Source of the DNA: Sycobia sp. Sy_11
Taxonomy: Eukaryota; Arthropoda; Insecta; Hymenoptera; Epichrysomallidae
Length of the DNA: 64,000 nt
Direction of reading: 5' to 3'
Assembly (NCBI GenBank): GCA_018907035.1
Contig: JACCIC010000152.1
Coordinates: 939,501 to 1,003,500, forward strand
Shown here: piece by piece, positions 63,623 through 64,000 of the stretch
Layout of the letters: each line of letters opens with the position of its first letter
Position numbering within the stretch: position 1 is the first letter of the stretch
The notes under the pieces: generated by a model
The model's input: only the letters and a program-made list of their open reading frames with translations
The model's database searches: none
Told to the model about the DNA's origin: nothing
Program-made: the position numbers and the translations under genes

Positions 63623-64000
63623 CCTCTATCCCATTAACAACGAAATATTGTACATAGCAAAGCAAAATTATTTCTCTACATTGTTGCTTGTGTTTCGACG
63701 GGTATGCCTATACAGTAAAATTATGAATCGTATTTCATAATAAACAGCTAAGTACACGTGCAATTACAAAAATAATATTTTATAAAAAGTTATATAAATT
63801 ATTTGTCATTACAATTTTTCGTAAATATCGATACTTGAAATACATAGCATTATTTTCCTTGACATGTAACTGAACAACCTAACATGTTCGTTGTATTTGC
63901 TTCGGTAATTTAGCACAGCATTCTTCTGTCGAAACGGACTGATCGTAAATGGAAGGAAACGAAATAATGTGTATTAGAGAATTTCGTAAATTTAAATTCG
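62861..64000. other. CpG-rich then AT-rich end of window
   Basis: A GC-rich stretch (62850-63340) leads into stacked microsatellites, then AT-rich sequence to the window edge. No coding exon recognised. Confidence 0.5.
63339..63621. repeat. Stacked (CA)n, (TA)n, (TC)n and (TA)n microsatellites
   Basis: CA 63339-63373 runs into TA 63374-63420, then GTAT units. TC 63558-63583 runs into TA 63583-63620. Confidence 0.96.

Overview
The window looks like nuclear DNA of an insect, most likely a hymenopteran such as an ant. I infer this from AT-rich DNA alternating with CpG-rich islands, very dense dinucleotide microsatellites, short-intron genes with secreted products, and decayed mariner and R1-type transposons. 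There is no prokaryotic gene layout. The species is not identified.

Left part (1-26.9 kb, AT-rich): the only well-supported protein-coding genes are three RNase T2 family (ribonuclease Oy-like) genes in tandem on the minus strand, at 2410-4462, 14124-15705 and 19038-20505. I rebuilt each as three exons: a 56-nt first exon (start codon and signal peptide, ending in phase 2), a 538- or 544-nt second exon with both active-site motifs, and a 138- or 144-nt last exon with the cysteine-rich C-terminus. All splice sites are GT-AG and every spliced frame is a multiple of three (245, 245 and 243 residues). A fourth, broken copy lies at 7967-8600. All intact copies keep the two catalytic His and the Glu, but lack the His and Lys usual in the second motif. 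The array is interrupted by an R1-type reverse transcriptase remnant (about 16.87-17.40 kb) and a dead mariner (about 17.87-18.76 kb). Further right lies a 1.75-kb element with long inverted arms that contain a decayed tRNA-like segment (24.0-25.75 kb).

Right part (26.9-64 kb): I find no convincing coding exon. This half is a mosaic of CpG-rich blocks and AT-rich spacers, with more than thirty long simple-repeat tracts (TA, GA/TC, CA/TG), homopolymer G/C runs, two foldback MITE-like hairpins (36.70-36.99 and 57.06-57.23 kb) and other small palindromes. It could be regulatory DNA or long introns of a gene whose exons lie outside, but the sequence alone does not show that. Modules of one old dispersed repeat recur at about 1.7-2.1, 26.9-27.0 and 61.6-62.1 kb.

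How the genes work together: the RNase genes appear to be a local duplication family of small secreted, glycosylated or partly glycosylated proteins. No other pathway is visible.
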